Of a stretch of DNA of 50,988 bases, positions 1 to 8,561 are shown piece by piece. Origin of the DNA: Luteimonas suaedae (lineage in GTDB: Bacteria > Pseudomonadota > Gammaproteobacteria > Xanthomonadales > Xanthomonadaceae); NCBI RefSeq assembly GCF_008312895.1, contig NZ_VSSP01000018.1:1-50988 (forward strand). Direction: 5' to 3'. The stretch's first letter is position 1, and every line of letters begins with the position of its first letter. The notes beneath the pieces were generated by a model, which saw only the letters and a program-made list of their open reading frames with translations, had not been told where the DNA came from and made no database searches. The position numbers and the translations under genes are program-made.

Positions 1-56
1 CGAATCACGAATCACGAATCACGAATCACGAATCACGAATCACGAATCACGAATCC
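1..56. repeat. Heptamer tandem repeat (CGAATCA)n
   Basis: About eight tandem copies of the 7-bp unit CGAATCA run from the window edge to a few bases before the phoH stop codon. The first copy may be cut by the window start. Related GAATC-type heptamers occur at 2155-2185 behind gcvR and, as GGGAATC, inside icmF at 39573-39602. No coding role is seen. It may be a minisatellite-like insertion at the 3' end of a gene. Confidence 0.9.
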
Positions 57-62
57 CGGCCC

Positions 63-1466
63 TCAAAGCACCTCGGACGCGTAGTCCGCCAGCCGCGAGC
101 GCTCGCCCCGGCGCAGGGTGATGTGGGCGCTGTGTTCCCAGGCCTTGAAACGGTCGACGGCGTAGGTCAGGCCAGAGGTGGTTTCGGTCAGGTACGGCGT
201 GTCGATCTGCTCCACGTTGCCCAGGCAGACGATCTTGGTGCCGGGGCCGGCGCGGGTGATCAGGGTCTTCATCTGCTTGGGCGTCAGGTTCTGCGCCTCG
301 TCCAGGATCAGCCAGCGGCTGAGGAAGGTGCGGCCGCGCATGAAGTTGAGCGAGCGGATCTTGATGCGGCTGGCGAGCAGGTCGTTGGTTGCCGCGCGGC
401 CCCAGCTGCCGCCTTCCTGGTTGTGGGTGAGCACTTCCAGGTTGTCAGTCAGCGCGCCCATCCACGGCGTCATCTTCTCTTCCTCGGTACCGGGCAGGAA
501 ACCGATGTCGTCACCGACGCTGACCGTGGCGCGGGTCATGATGATCTCGCGGTAACGCTGCTGGTCCATGGTTTGCGCCAGTCCGGCGGCGAGCGCCAGC
601 AGGGTCTTGCCGGTGCCGGCGGTGCCGAGCAGGGTGACGAAGTCGATCTCCGGATCCATCAGCGCATTGAGCGCGAAGTTCTGCTCGCGGTTGCGGGCCA
701 GGATGCCCCAGATCGCGTGCTGGCTGCTGCGGTAGTCGTCGACGATCTGCAGCGTGGCCTTGTCACCGTCGACGCGGGCGACGCGGAACTCCGCCTCCTC
801 GTCCCCGGGCAGATAGAGGTACTGGTTCGGGTGCCAGCCGTCTTCCTCGCTCGTGCGCACCTCGTAGTAAGTGCGGCCCTTGTCGGTCCAGGACTTGAGA
901 TCCTTGCCATGGCGCTGCCAGAAGTCCTCGGGCAGCGCGTTGGTGCCGGTGTAGAGCAGGCTGAAGTCGTCCAGCGCGCGGTCGTTCTCGTAGTCCTCCG
1001 AGGCGATGCCCGCGATCGCGGCCTTGATCCGCAGGTTGATGTCCTTTGAGACGAACACCACCGGCAGTTCGACATCCTGCTGCTGCAGCGCCTGGATGGC
1101 GTGGATGATGTCGTTGTCGGGAATCTTGCCGTCGCCGGGCGGGCGCCGCGCCTCCAGCGCGCCGGTCTGGAAGCTGAGCCGGCCGATGCTGTCGGCGCCG
1201 CGCAGCTGCAGGCCCCTGGGGCGCTGCAGGACCAGGCCGGAAGCGATCTTGTCCGTGCCCTGGTCCTCGATCAGCTCGTTGATGAAGCGGCTGACCTGGC
1301 GCGCATTGCGGCTCGCCTCCGAGGTGCCCTTCTTGCCGGTGTCGAGTTCCTCGATGACCTGCATCGGCAGGTAGACGTCGTGCTCCTCGAACTTGAACAG
1401 CGCGGTGGGGTCGTGCATCAGGACATTGGTGTCGAGCACGTAGATGCGCTTGCCTTTGGTCATCAT
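63..1466 (-). CDS. PhoH-family protein with N-terminal PIN domain (PhoH2/YlaK type)
   Basis: The protein has 467 residues. It opens with a PIN nuclease domain (motif VLDTNVLMHDP around residues 10-20, with the conserved Asp at 12) and ends in a PhoH-type P-loop ATPase with Walker A GTAGTGKT near residue 280 and a DEAQN Walker B later. PIN-PhoH fusions of this kind are known as RNA helicase/ribonuclease proteins in actinobacteria, so an RNA-degrading role is a family-based inference. Two consecutive Met codons (1466 and 1463) could both start it. The stop lies 7 bp from a heptamer repeat. The gene stands alone, and bcp follows on the same strand about 130 bp upstream. Confidence 0.93.
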   Translation of the reverse strand: MMTKGKRIYVLDTNVLMHDPTALFKFEEHDVYLPMQVIEELDTGKKGTSEASRNARQVSRFINELIEDQGTDKIASGLVLQRPRGLQLRGADSIGRLSFQTGALEARRPPGDGKIPDNDIIHAIQALQQQDVELPVVFVSKDINLRIKAAIAGIASEDYENDRALDDFSLLYTGTNALPEDFWQRHGKDLKSWTDKGRTYYEVRTSEEDGWHPNQYLYLPGDEEAEFRVARVDGDKATLQIVDDYRSSQHAIWGILARNREQNFALNALMDPEIDFVTLLGTAGTGKTLLALAAGLAQTMDQQRYREIIMTRATVSVGDDIGFLPGTEEEKMTPWMGALTDNLEVLTHNQEGGSWGRAATNDLLASRIKIRSLNFMRGRTFLSRWLILDEAQNLTPKQMKTLITRAGPGTKIVCLGNVEQIDTPYLTETTSGLTYAVDRFKAWEHSAHITLRRGERSRLADYASEVL

Positions 1467-1596
1467 CGGCTTGGGGATCGCCTGTTGAGGTGGAAACGGC
1501 CGGGTAGGGCGGAGCCCGCTTCGCTGTGCGGACTCCGGGGAAGAGTGCAGCGGAGCGAGCTCCGCTCGACGGGGGAATTCGGGGCGCGCCCGGGAA

Positions 1597-2079
1597 TCAC
1601 TTGCCCTGGGCCGCCTTCAGCGCGTCGAGCACGGCCTCGGCATGGCCGGGCACCTTGACCTTGCGCCAGGCCTGCGCGATCCGGCCGTCGGGATCGACCA
1701 GGAAGGTGCTGCGTTCGATCCCCAGCACCTTGCGGCCGTACATGTTCTTTTCCTTGATCACGTCGAACGCGCGGCACAGCGCCTCGTCCGGGTCGCTGAC
1801 CAGGGGAAACTTGAATCCCTGCTTGTCGCAGAAGTTGTCGTGCGACTTCACCGAGTCGCGCGACACACCGAGGACGGCCGCGTCACGACGCTTGAACTTC
1901 GGCAGCAGCGCATTGAAGTCCAGCCCCTCGGTGGTGCAGCCGGGAGTCGAGTCCTTGGGGTAGAAGTACAGCACCAGCCACTGACCGGCATAGTCGGCAA
2001 GGCTCGCGGTGGCACCGCCGGACAACGCCAGCGGCAGCGAGAGGATGGATTTTGGCAGCGACTTGCCGGTCTCGATCAT
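1597..2079 (-). CDS. bcp: Thioredoxin-dependent thiol peroxidase Bcp/PrxQ
   Basis: This 160-residue peroxiredoxin reduces hydrogen and alkyl peroxides in the cytoplasm using thioredoxin. The peroxidatic cysteine is C48 in the PKDSTPGCTTE motif. The Cys found five residues later in E. coli BCP is absent (Leu53). A second Cys sits at C84 (NFCDKQG), matching the C48/C84 pair described for the Xanthomonas campestris PrxQ subtype. The C-terminal FLVDPDGRIAQAWRKVKVPGHA block is typical. It lies next to gcvR on the same strand, as in many gammaproteobacteria (gcvR-bcp), but here the two are separated by about 110 bp that contain a small inverted repeat. Confidence 0.97.
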   Translation of the reverse strand: MIETGKSLPKSILSLPLALSGGATASLADYAGQWLVLYFYPKDSTPGCTTEGLDFNALLPKFKRRDAAVLGVSRDSVKSHDNFCDKQGFKFPLVSDPDEALCRAFDVIKEKNMYGRKVLGIERSTFLVDPDGRIAQAWRKVKVPGHAEAVLDALKAAQGK

Positions 2080-2095
2080 GTGGATGGTGGTTCGC

Positions 2096-2189
2096 GACTA
2101 GTGATTGGTGATTGGCTAAAGAATGAAGCGGAACGGTTTGAGAGTGTTGCTCTTACGAATCACCAATCACGAATCACCAATCACGGCCC
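2096..2189. repeat. Inverted GTGATTGG / CCAATCAC repeats between bcp and gcvR
   Basis: The segment holds GTGATTGGTGATTGG at about 2099-2114 and the complementary CACCAATCACGAATCACC runs at about 2159-2185, so transcripts could fold into a hairpin. The unit is related to the heptamer array at 1-56. The right arm abuts the gcvR stop codon, as the 1-56 array nearly abuts the phoH stop, and both are followed by a similar CGGCCCT string. Confidence 0.75.
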
Positions 2190-2756
2190 TTAGAACTTCA
2201 TCGGATCCATGATCGCGTCCAGGTTGAGGTGGTCGCAGAATTCGAGGAAATCGTCTCGCAGCGCGGCAATGTGCATGTCGGCGGGCACGCCGATGGTCAC
2301 CTGCGCCGAGAACATGTCGGCGCCAGTCTGCATCGCGCGGTAGCGGGAGGAGTGCAGGCTTTCGATGGTGATGCCCTGGCGGTCGAAGAAATCCGCCAGC
2401 TGGAACAGGATGCCCGGCTTGTCGGCCGCGACCACCTCGACCACGTAGGGCAGCAGGTTCGACTGCACCGGCTTGGCGCCGGTGCGGTACCAGATCAGTT
2501 TCAGGCCTTCCTCGCGATCGAGCCGGGTCAGCATCGCCTCGAGCTTGGCGACCGCGTCCCAGGAGCCGGTGGCCAGCGCGGTGACGGAGACGTCGCGGCC
2601 GACGGTGGACAGGCGCGCGTCGACGAGGTTGCAGCCGCTGTCGGCGATCCGCCGGCTCACCGTCAGCAACGGCGATTGCGGATGCGTCGTATAGGCGTTG
2701 ATCAGCAGATGGTTCTCGTTCGGCGCGGGACGGGTAGCGGTGTCGGAATCGGTCAA
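2190..2756 (-). CDS. gcvR: Glycine cleavage system repressor-like ACT protein GcvR
   Basis: The product of about 188 residues contains two ACT domains (roughly residues 15-90 and 100-180), with motifs such as HLLINAYTTHPQSPLLTVSRRIADSGCN and PYVVEVVAADKPGILFQLADFFDRQGITIESL. GcvR proteins bind GcvA and relieve or impose repression of the glycine cleavage operon. The frame is open much further upstream, but homology to the family begins only near the TTG at 2756 (LTDSDTATRPAPNENHLLINAY), so this TTG is the preferred start, although no strong ribosome binding site is visible. It is divergent from dapA, the classical dapA/gcvR/bcp neighbourhood. Confidence 0.88.
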   Translation of the reverse strand: MTDSDTATRPAPNENHLLINAYTTHPQSPLLTVSRRIADSGCNLVDARLSTVGRDVSVTALATGSWDAVAKLEAMLTRLDREEGLKLIWYRTGAKPVQSNLLPYVVEVVAADKPGILFQLADFFDRQGITIESLHSSRYRAMQTGADMFSAQVTIGVPADMHIAALRDDFLEFCDHLNLDAIMDPMKF

Positions 2757-2949
2757 GGCGGCGTCCGCGAAAAGTCGGGTCTGAACGGCGAGCCGGCCAT
2801 GGACCGGTTGCCGCGTCCAGCATACTTGCCCGTGCTTCGGAGCCGCAAGTAAGATCGGTACCGTCGCGGGCGTTCCCGCCGGGCCGGTCCGCGCACCGGA
2901 CACACGAAAACAGAATTGCGCCGGCTGGCGCAGACCAGAGAACAGCATC

Positions 2950-3855
2950 TTGCGACTTTCCGGCAGCATCACCGCCCTGGCGACGCCATTCAGCGTCGCC
3001 GGGGAACTCGACCTCGACGCCTGGCGCCGCCTGTTGCAGCTGCAGCTCGAGGGCGGCACCCAGGGCGTCGTGGTCGCCGGGTCGACCGGCGAGGCCGCGG
3101 CGCTGTACGAGGCGGAATACGACACCCTGCTGCGGACCGCGGTGGAAGCGATGGCCGGACGCATTCCGGTGCTGGCCGGAACCGGTCAGTCGAACACTGC
3201 CAAGACGATCGAACAGACACGTCGCGCCGCGGCATTGGGCGCCGACGCCGCACTGGTGGTGACGCCCCCCTACGTGCGCCCGACCCAGGCCGGCCTCGCG
3301 GCCCACTATCGCGCCGTGGCCGACGACGGCGCGCTGCCGCTGGTGCTGTACAACGTGCCCGGCCGCACCGGCTGCGACCTGCTGCCGGAGACCGTCGCCG
3401 ACCTAGCGGCGCACGCGGGCATTGTCGCGGTGAAGGAGGCGTGCGACGAGCCGGAGCGGATGCAGGCGCTGCTGGCGTTGAAGTCCGATGCGTTCGCGGT
3501 ATTGAGCGGCGACGACCCGACCGCCGCCCGGGCCATGCTCGCGGGTGCCGACGGCGTGATCTCGGTGGTATCGAACATCGCCCCGTGCGCGTTCCGCCGC
3601 CTGGCCGACCTGGCGCTCGCGGGCGATGAAGCCGAAGCACGGGCACTGGATGCACGGCTGCAGCCGCTCTACCGCTTCGCCGCGGTCGAACCCAACCCGA
3701 TCCCGATCAAGGCGCTGCTCGCCCGGGCCGGCATGGGCCACGGCCTGCGCCTGCCGCTGACCCCGCTGGGGTCCGCGCATGCCGGCACCGCCGAACGCAT
3801 CGCCGCCGCGGTCGACGAACTCGAACGCACCTGCCGCGATACACTCGCGGCCTGA
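2950..3855 (+). CDS. dapA: 4-hydroxy-tetrahydrodipicolinate synthase DapA
   Basis: DapA condenses pyruvate with aspartate semialdehyde, the first committed step of lysine and diaminopimelate synthesis. The 301-residue TIM-barrel protein has the pyruvate-site GSTGE motif (44-48), catalytic Tyr134 in [11 protein letters not shown] with Arg139 for substrate carboxylate binding, and the Schiff-base lysine K162 in VAVKEAC. The start is a TTG at 2950; the N-terminus [14 protein letters not shown] aligns with where this family normally begins. The gene is followed after 15 bp by the BamC-like lipoprotein gene, an E. coli-like dapA-bamC arrangement. Confidence 0.97.
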   Translation: MRLSGSITALATPFSVAGELDLDAWRRLLQLQLEGGTQGVVVAGSTGEAAALYEAEYDTLLRTAVEAMAGRIPVLAGTGQSNTAKTIEQTRRAAALGADAALVVTPPYVRPTQAGLAAHYRAVADDGALPLVLYNVPGRTGCDLLPETVADLAAHAGIVAVKEACDEPERMQALLALKSDAFAVLSGDDPTAARAMLAGADGVISVVSNIAPCAFRRLADLALAGDEAEARALDARLQPLYRFAAVEPNPIPIKALLARAGMGHGLRLPLTPLGSAHAGTAERIAAAVDELERTCRDTLAA

Positions 3856-3870
3856 TCCCAGGAGACACCG

Positions 3871-4392
3871 ATGTTCCAGACCCGTCCCGTGTTCCGCACC
3901 ACCGTCCTCCTCGCGCTGGCCGTCGCCGTGCTGGCGGCCTCCGGCTGCCGCTGGTTCCGCAAGGAGAACGCGCTCTACGCGCAGAGTGCGGAAAGCCGGC
4001 CGCTCGAAGTGCCGCCCGATCTCGACCGCCCCGCCGGCGACGCGTCCATGGCGCTGCCCGAGGCGCCGCAATCGGTGACCCGGTCGTCGATGACCCCGGC
4101 GCGGCAGCCGCAGGGCGCCAGTGCCACCGGCTTCACCGTGGCCGGCCAGCGCGACCAGATCTTCGCCCAGGTCGGTGAGGTGCTCGAGGCCACGCCGGGG
4201 CTCACGATCTCCAGCCGCGCGCAGATCCTGGGGACCTACGACATCGCCTATGAAGGCAGCAATTTCCTGGTGCGCATCAGCCAGACCGGGGAAAACGCCT
4301 ATGTCTCCGCAGTGGATCCGCGCGGACAGCCGGCTTCCGGCGAGGGCGCGACCAAGCTGATCGCGGCGCTGCGCGCGGAGCTCGGCGGCTGA
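3871..4392 (+). CDS. Short BamC-like (NlpB/DapX) lipoprotein
   Basis: The 173-residue protein begins with a signal peptide and lipobox LAASGC, with the lipidated cysteine at 26, followed by RWF and a disordered EVPPDLDRP segment that resembles the conserved N-terminal BamD-binding lasso of BamC. It then has one helix-grip-like domain (about 85-170). E. coli BamC has about 344 residues and two such domains, so this version lacks the second. Position directly behind dapA supports the assignment. A start codon at 3871 is preceded by GGAG. Function in outer-membrane protein assembly is inferred from family and context. Confidence 0.75.
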   Translation: MFQTRPVFRTTVLLALAVAVLAASGCRWFRKENALYAQSAESRPLEVPPDLDRPAGDASMALPEAPQSVTRSSMTPARQPQGASATGFTVAGQRDQIFAQVGEVLEATPGLTISSRAQILGTYDIAYEGSNFLVRISQTGENAYVSAVDPRGQPASGEGATKLIAALRAELGG

Positions 4393-4470
4393 GTTCCCGA
4401 TCCACCGGAACGACACCGAACGGGCGCCAACGGCGCCCGTTCTCATCTCCGCGACGCCGGCTCACCCACC

Positions 4471-4612
4471 GTAGGAGCGCGCCATGCGCGCGATGCCGCG
4501 GGCATTGCGCCGCCCGCAGATTCCGGTGATCGGCGCGCCTGCCGGTCCGGAATCGCGGCATCCACCGGATCCGGCCGGCACCCGCGGTATCGCGCGCATG
4601 GCGCGCTCCTAC
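4471..4612. repeat. Composite GTAG-REP element, copy A1
   Basis: A 142-bp element begins GTAGGAGCGCGCCATGCGCG and ends with its reverse complement (…CGCGCTCCTAC). The inner part contains GGCGCGCCTGCCGGTCCGG and CACCGGATCC. Similar composites occur at 26256, 27131, 33831, 36818 and three times at 38597-39015. The GTAG tetranucleotide at the foot of the stem is the hallmark of GTAG-type REPs known in Stenotrophomonas. It lies between the convergent BamC-like gene and fdxA. Confidence 0.92.
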
Positions 4613-4631
4613 GGGGCGGCCGGCGCGGACG

Positions 4632-4955
4632 TCAGCGCTCCAGCAGCGGCAGCTTGTCCGGCTTGCCTTCCCACTCCTTGGCGTCGGGCAGGCCGTCCTT
4701 GCGGGTGGTGATTACCGGCCAGTCCTTCGACAGCTCGGCGTTGAGCGCGACGAACGCTTCCTGGCCGGCAGGCACGTCGTCCTCCGGGTAGATGGCGTTG
4801 ATCGGACATTCCGGCTCGCACAGGGTGCAGTCGATGCACTCGTCGGGATCGATCACCAGGAAGTTCGGGCCCTCGTGGAAGCAGTCGACCGGGCACACCT
4901 CCACGCAGTCGGTGTACTTGCACTTGATGCAGTTCTCGGTGACGACGAAGGGCAT
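4632..4955 (-). CDS. fdxA: Seven-iron ferredoxin FdxA
   Basis: The 107-residue protein carries C9-x2-C-x4-C-x3-C and C40-x2-C43-x2-C46-x3-C50-P motifs expected for one 3Fe-4S and one 4Fe-4S cluster, followed by the long C-terminal tail (about 50 residues) typical of Azotobacter-type FdxA. It is a soluble electron carrier. The frame is open upstream to 5102, but the family starts [17 protein letters not shown], and this ATG at 4955 has AGGA about nine bases upstream. It is transcribed alone, after the tRNA-Glu gene on the same strand but separated from it by a terminator. Confidence 0.95.
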   Translation of the reverse strand: MPFVVTENCIKCKYTDCVEVCPVDCFHEGPNFLVIDPDECIDCTLCEPECPINAIYPEDDVPAGQEAFVALNAELSKDWPVITTRKDGLPDAKEWEGKPDKLPLLER

Positions 4956-5062
4956 GGACAGCGATCCTCGAAGGCGTTCCTGTGGTGTGCGCGCAGTGTA
5001 ATCCAGCGCGCCGAAACACGCTGCCAGGGACGCGTGCGAGCGCGCCGGCCGCGCCGGTGCGG

Positions 5063-5091
5063 GCAAAGAAAAACCCGGCCGGAGCCGGGTC
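5063..5091 (-). terminator. Rho-independent terminator of tRNA-Glu
   Basis: On the minus strand ACCCGGC-TCCG-GCCGGGT forms a 7-bp GC-rich stem followed by TTTTTCTTTG. It sits about 40 bp beyond the 3' end of tRNA-Glu and points the same way, so it most likely ends that transcript. Confidence 0.85.
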
Positions 5092-5132
5092 TTCTGCGTC
5101 ATCCGCGTCTTGCGGCGGATGCCTGCGGCATA

Positions 5133-5208
5133 TGGCGCTCCCTACGGGATTCGAACCCGTGTTTTAGCCTTGAGAGGGCCACGTCCTAGGCCTCTAGACG
5201 AAGGGAGC
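5133..5208 (-). tRNA. gltX-decoded tRNA-Glu: tRNA-Glu (anticodon CTC)
   Basis: The minus strand folds as a 76-nt cloverleaf. The acceptor stem GCTCCCT pairs with AGGGAGC, the T arm is ACGGGTTCGAATCCCGT, and CCA is encoded. The anticodon loop CTCTCAA between TGGCC and GGCTA places CTC at positions 34-36, reading GAG glutamate codons. A terminator follows at 5063-5091. Confidence 0.95.
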
Positions 5209-5357
5209 TGGGGATCGGCCCTGGGGCCACCGGCTGGACGACCGGTTCGCAGCGACCGGATCGGCCGTGCAGCTTGCTAGTATAGCAGGACAACGGGCAA
5301 TGCAGCACCGGCCGACCGCCGGAAACGGCGCCCGATCGACCCTCACCAGAATTCTAG

Positions 5358-6692
5358 ATGCCGACCCAGAACGACACCGCATTGACCCGGCTGCGCAGCA
5401 TCCCGCGCGACCAGCATTCCATCTCCCGCAAGGGCATCAGCCCCAATGCGCTGCGCGTGCTCTACCGCCTGCGTGAAGGCGGGCACGAGGCCTACCTGGT
5501 CGGCGGCGCCGTACGCGACCTGCTGGTGGGGCTGCAGCCGAAGGACTTCGACGTCGCCACCGACGCCACCCCCGAGCAGATCAAGGCGCTGTTCCGCAAC
5601 TGCCGCCTGATCGGGCGCCGCTTCCGCCTGGCGCACGTGGTGTTCGGGCGCGAGATCATCGAGGTGGCCACCTTCCGCGCCAACATCGACGACGGCAGCG
5701 GCGACCGCGAGACCCACGCCGGCGGGCGGCTGCTGCGCGACAACGTCTACGGCACGATCGAGGACGACGCGGTGCGCCGCGACTTCACCGCCAACGCGCT
5801 GTACTACGCGATCGAGGATTTCTCGGTGCGCGACTACACCGGCGGGTTCGAGGACGTGCAGAACCGGGTGATGAAGCTGATCGGCGATCCCGAGCTGCGC
5901 TATCGCGAGGACCCGGTGCGCATGCTGCGCGCGGTGCGCCTGGCCGCCAAGCTCGGTTTCAGCATCGATCCCGAGAGCGCCGCGCCGCTCCCGCACCTGG
6001 CCTCGCTGCTGAGCGAGGCGGCGCCGGCGCGGCTGTTCGAGGAGTGCCTGAAGCTGTTCCTGTCCGGGAACGCCGAGGCAAGCTTCCTCGGCCTGGAGCA
6101 GCACGGCCTGCTGCCGGCGCTGCTGCCGGAATCGGCGGCGGCGATGGCTGCCAACCGCAGCGGCGCGCTGCGCCGCATGCTGCTCGAAGGCCTGCGCAAC
6201 ACCGATGCGCGCGTCGCCGCGGAGGAGCCGGTCTCGCCGGCCTTCCTGTTCGCACTGCTGCTGTGGCCGGCGTATTGCCGCGCGCTGATGGCGCTGCAGG
6301 CCGAAGGCGTGCACGCAGCCGAGGCGCAGCGCCGCGCCGCCGATCGCGTCACCGTGCACCAGCTCACCACCGTGGCGCTGCCGCGCCGGTTCTCGCTGCC
6401 GATGCAGGAGATCTGGCTGCTGCAGTCGCGCTTCCCGCTGCGCCAGCGCAAGCGGGTGGTGCGCACGTTGTCGCATCCGCGCTTCCGCGCCGCGTTCGAT
6501 TTCCTGGTACTGCGGCAGAGCGCGTCGGACGACCACGCCGAGGATGTCGCCTTCTGGCGCGAGGCGCAGCAGGATCCCGACCATGCCATCGCCGCGCATC
6601 CGCCCGAAGCCGAGGTGGAGGCAGGAGAGGGAGAAGGCGCCGCGCCGCGCAAGCGCCGCCGGCGCCGCCGCCGCTCCACGGCGACGGAATGA
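5358..6692 (+). CDS. pcnB: Poly(A) polymerase I PcnB
   Basis: The 444-residue protein is a class II nucleotidyltransferase that adds 3' poly(A) tails to RNA and so promotes decay. The head domain has LVGGAVRDLL (GG at 49-50) and the catalytic KDFDVAT (D63, D65), then GRRFRLAHV and RRDFTANALYY motifs and an RNA-binding body. The C-terminus is very basic (KRRRRRRRS), as expected for PcnB rather than a CCA-adding enzyme. The ATGA at 6689-6692 couples it to folK, the usual pcnB-folK pair. Confidence 0.95.
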   Translation: MPTQNDTALTRLRSIPRDQHSISRKGISPNALRVLYRLREGGHEAYLVGGAVRDLLVGLQPKDFDVATDATPEQIKALFRNCRLIGRRFRLAHVVFGREIIEVATFRANIDDGSGDRETHAGGRLLRDNVYGTIEDDAVRRDFTANALYYAIEDFSVRDYTGGFEDVQNRVMKLIGDPELRYREDPVRMLRAVRLAAKLGFSIDPESAAPLPHLASLLSEAAPARLFEECLKLFLSGNAEASFLGLEQHGLLPALLPESAAAMAANRSGALRRMLLEGLRNTDARVAAEEPVSPAFLFALLLWPAYCRALMALQAEGVHAAEAQRRAADRVTVHQLTTVALPRRFSLPMQEIWLLQSRFPLRQRKRVVRTLSHPRFRAAFDFLVLRQSASDDHAEDVAFWREAQQDPDHAIAAHPPEAEVEAGEGEGAAPRKRRRRRRRSTATE

Positions 6693-7180
6693 GCCGGCCG
6701 GCCGTCGCCTGCGTCGGCCTCGGCGGCAATCTGGGTGATGTCGCAGCCACGTTGCGCAAAGCGGTCGCGGCGCTGGCGGCGCTGCCGGATACGCGTCTGT
6801 TGCGGACGTCGCGTTTCTACCGCACCCCGCCCTGGGGCGTGGAGGCGCAGCCCGGTTTCATCAATGCCGCGGTGGCGCTCGAGACCGGGCTTTCCGCGCG
6901 GGCGCTGCTCGATGCGCTGCTGCGGATCGAACGCGACTTCGGCCGTATCCGCGATGCCGACGAGCGCTGGGGGCCGCGCACGCTCGACCTGGACCTGTTG
7001 CTGTACGGCGAGGCGGTCGTCGACGAGCCCGGCCTGCGGGTACCGCATCCGCACCTGCACGAGCGCGCATTCGCCCTGCTGCCGTTGCTGGACGTGCTGC
7101 CGGAGGCGGTGATCTCGGGCGTCGGCTCCGCCCGTGATGCGCTTGCCACGCTGGATACGGCCAGTATCGAGCCGCTGTAG
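6689..7180 (+). CDS. folK: HPPK, 2-amino-4-hydroxy-6-hydroxymethyldihydropteridine pyrophosphokinase FolK
   Basis: This 163-residue enzyme transfers pyrophosphate from ATP to 6-hydroxymethyl-dihydropterin in folate synthesis. Characteristic blocks are VGLGGNLGD (9-17), YRTPPWGVEAQPGFINAA and RWGPRTLDLDLLLYG with the metal-binding aspartates D100 and D102. The ATG overlaps the pcnB stop as ATGA, indicating translational coupling. The next genes, panB, panC and panD, also serve vitamin synthesis, but a 354-bp gap separates them. Confidence 0.97.
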   Translation: MSRPAVACVGLGGNLGDVAATLRKAVAALAALPDTRLLRTSRFYRTPPWGVEAQPGFINAAVALETGLSARALLDALLRIERDFGRIRDADERWGPRTLDLDLLLYGEAVVDEPGLRVPHPHLHERAFALLPLLDVLPEAVISGVGSARDALATLDTASIEPL

Positions 7181-7534
7181 CGTGATCTGATCCGCAATCG
7201 TCGCGCGAGAATGCAGGAGTGGCTTCAGCCTGAGTTCCTCTGGTTCCTGCATCAATCCAACGGCTTGTCTATGCCCCTCCTCTTGAAAAAGGGCGCGCGC
7301 GAGAAGGCCACAGCCAAAGCAAATCCCCCTCAATCCCCCTTTTTCAAAGGGGGAGGGCAAGCGCTCAGGAACGTGGGGGAACCTCAGGGTTCAACCGCGA
7401 CGGGGGCATGCCGACGACAGATCGTCTCTGCCGTTGTTCGTCTTCGCGACGCGCGGAGGCGCGTTCTTCATCGCCGCCGCCCAAGGGGCTGCCTGGCGCG
7501 GCCGCCGGGCGCGGCAGCGGTTAAGCTAGGGCGC
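7181..7534. other. Intergenic region folK-panB with a perfect hairpin
   Basis: No gene is supported here. It contains a hairpin with CCCCCTTT (7335-7342), loop TTC and AAAGGGGG (7346-7353), preceded by a near repeat of the left arm. It is a common type of intergenic palindrome and could also end the pcnB-folK transcript, although no T run follows it. The panB promoter should lie in the last 130 bp, but I cannot name its elements with confidence. Confidence 0.6.
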
Positions 7535-8344
7535 ATGAATACCGCCGTCAGACCGTTGACCGTTCCCGGCCTCGCCGCCGCCCGCCGCGAAGGCCGCAAG
7601 CTGGCGATGCTGACCGCCTACGACGCCGGCTTCGCGCGCGCCTGCGACGCGGGCGGCGTCGACCTGGTGCTGGTCGGCGATTCGCTCGGCATGGTGGTGC
7701 AGGGGCAGGGTTCCACCCTGCCGGTCACCGTCGACGACATCGCCTACCACACCCGTTGCGTCGCGCGCGGGTTGTCGCGCGCGCTGCTGGTCGCCGACCT
7801 GCCGTTCCAGGCCGATGCCACGCCCGAGCGCGCGCTCGATGCCGCCACCCGCCTGCTGCAGGCCGGCGCCGGCATGGTCAAGCTCGAGGGTGCCGGCCAC
7901 AAGCTCGAGGTGATCCGTTTCCTGGTCGAGCGGGAGATTCCGGTCTGCGGCCATCTCGGCCTCACGCCGCAGTCGGTGCTGCGCTTCGGCGGCTTCCGGG
8001 TGCAGGGGCGCGAGGACGCGACCGCCGCCAAGCTGCGCGAGGACGCACTGGCCGTCGCCGCGGCCGGCGCCGCGCTGCTGGTGCTCGAATGCGTGCCGTC
8101 GGCGCTGGCGTCGGCGATCACCGCCGCCAGCCCCGTGCCGACCATCGGCATCGGTGCCGGTCCCGGCTGCGACGGCCAGGTGCTGGTGCTGCACGATTTC
8201 CTCGGTCTCGAGAGCGGCCACCGGCGGCCGAAGTTCGTCAAGGATTTCCTGGCCGACGGCGGCTCGGTAGCCGGCGCGGTGCAGGCCTACGTGGCCGCGG
8301 TGCGCGACGGGTCGTTTCCCGGTGAGGAGCACTCCTACACGTGA
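7535..8344 (+). CDS. panB: 3-methyl-2-oxobutanoate hydroxymethyltransferase PanB
   Basis: PanB makes ketopantoate from ketoisovalerate and methylene-tetrahydrofolate, the first step of pantothenate synthesis. The 269-residue TIM barrel shows [10 protein letters not shown], the metal-site [13 protein letters not shown] (D49, S50), [18 protein letters not shown] and [16 protein letters not shown]. The frame is open far upstream, but the family begins at [30 protein letters not shown], so the ATG at 7535 is chosen. panC follows after 217 bp that carry repeats, and panD lies beyond it. Confidence 0.96.
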   Translation: MNTAVRPLTVPGLAAARREGRKLAMLTAYDAGFARACDAGGVDLVLVGDSLGMVVQGQGSTLPVTVDDIAYHTRCVARGLSRALLVADLPFQADATPERALDAATRLLQAGAGMVKLEGAGHKLEVIRFLVEREIPVCGHLGLTPQSVLRFGGFRVQGREDATAAKLREDALAVAAAGAALLVLECVPSALASAITAASPVPTIGIGAGPGCDGQVLVLHDFLGLESGHRRPKFVKDFLADGGSVAGAVQAYVAAVRDGSFPGEEHSYT

Positions 8345-8351
8345 GTGTGCC

Positions 8352-8541
8352 TTTGCCACGGATCGACGCGGATCAAGCGGAGCGGCCGATGCCGCTCACC
8401 CCATGGCCGCTCACCCCATGTAGGAGGGGCTTCAGCCCCGACCACAATGTCGAATCGAGGCCCTGAGCTGAAATCCCTCCCGCAGGCGAGCAGCGACGCA
8501 TGCGCCATCGTTTTTATCCGCGTCCATCCGTTTCGACCCGT
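8352..8541. repeat. Inverted 'CACGGATC...GCGGATC' intergenic repeat
   Basis: The segment begins with CACGGATCGACGCGGATCAA and ends with TTATCCGCGTCCATCCG…GACCCGTG, giving loosely inverted arms. A relative is present at about 13438-13466 (CCGTGTTCATCCGCGTTGAT followed by CCGTG). The element lies between panB and panC. Confidence 0.6.
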
Positions 8542-8561
8542 GACAAAAGTCCCCCGACAAC

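Noticed and set aside
123..1049. Long open frame opposite phoH (308 codons)
   Set aside because: Composition is of the usual Arg/Ala/Gly-rich type of shadow frames in high-GC genes. The minus-strand phoH has clear PIN and PhoH motifs.
5343..6599. 418-codon frame opposite pcnB
   Set aside because: Low-complexity Gln/Arg/Ala translation without motifs, whereas pcnB on the plus strand is unambiguous.
7211..7534. Upstream extension of panB by 108 codons
   Set aside because: The extension is translated palindromic intergenic DNA, and PanB family length fits the ATG at 7535.
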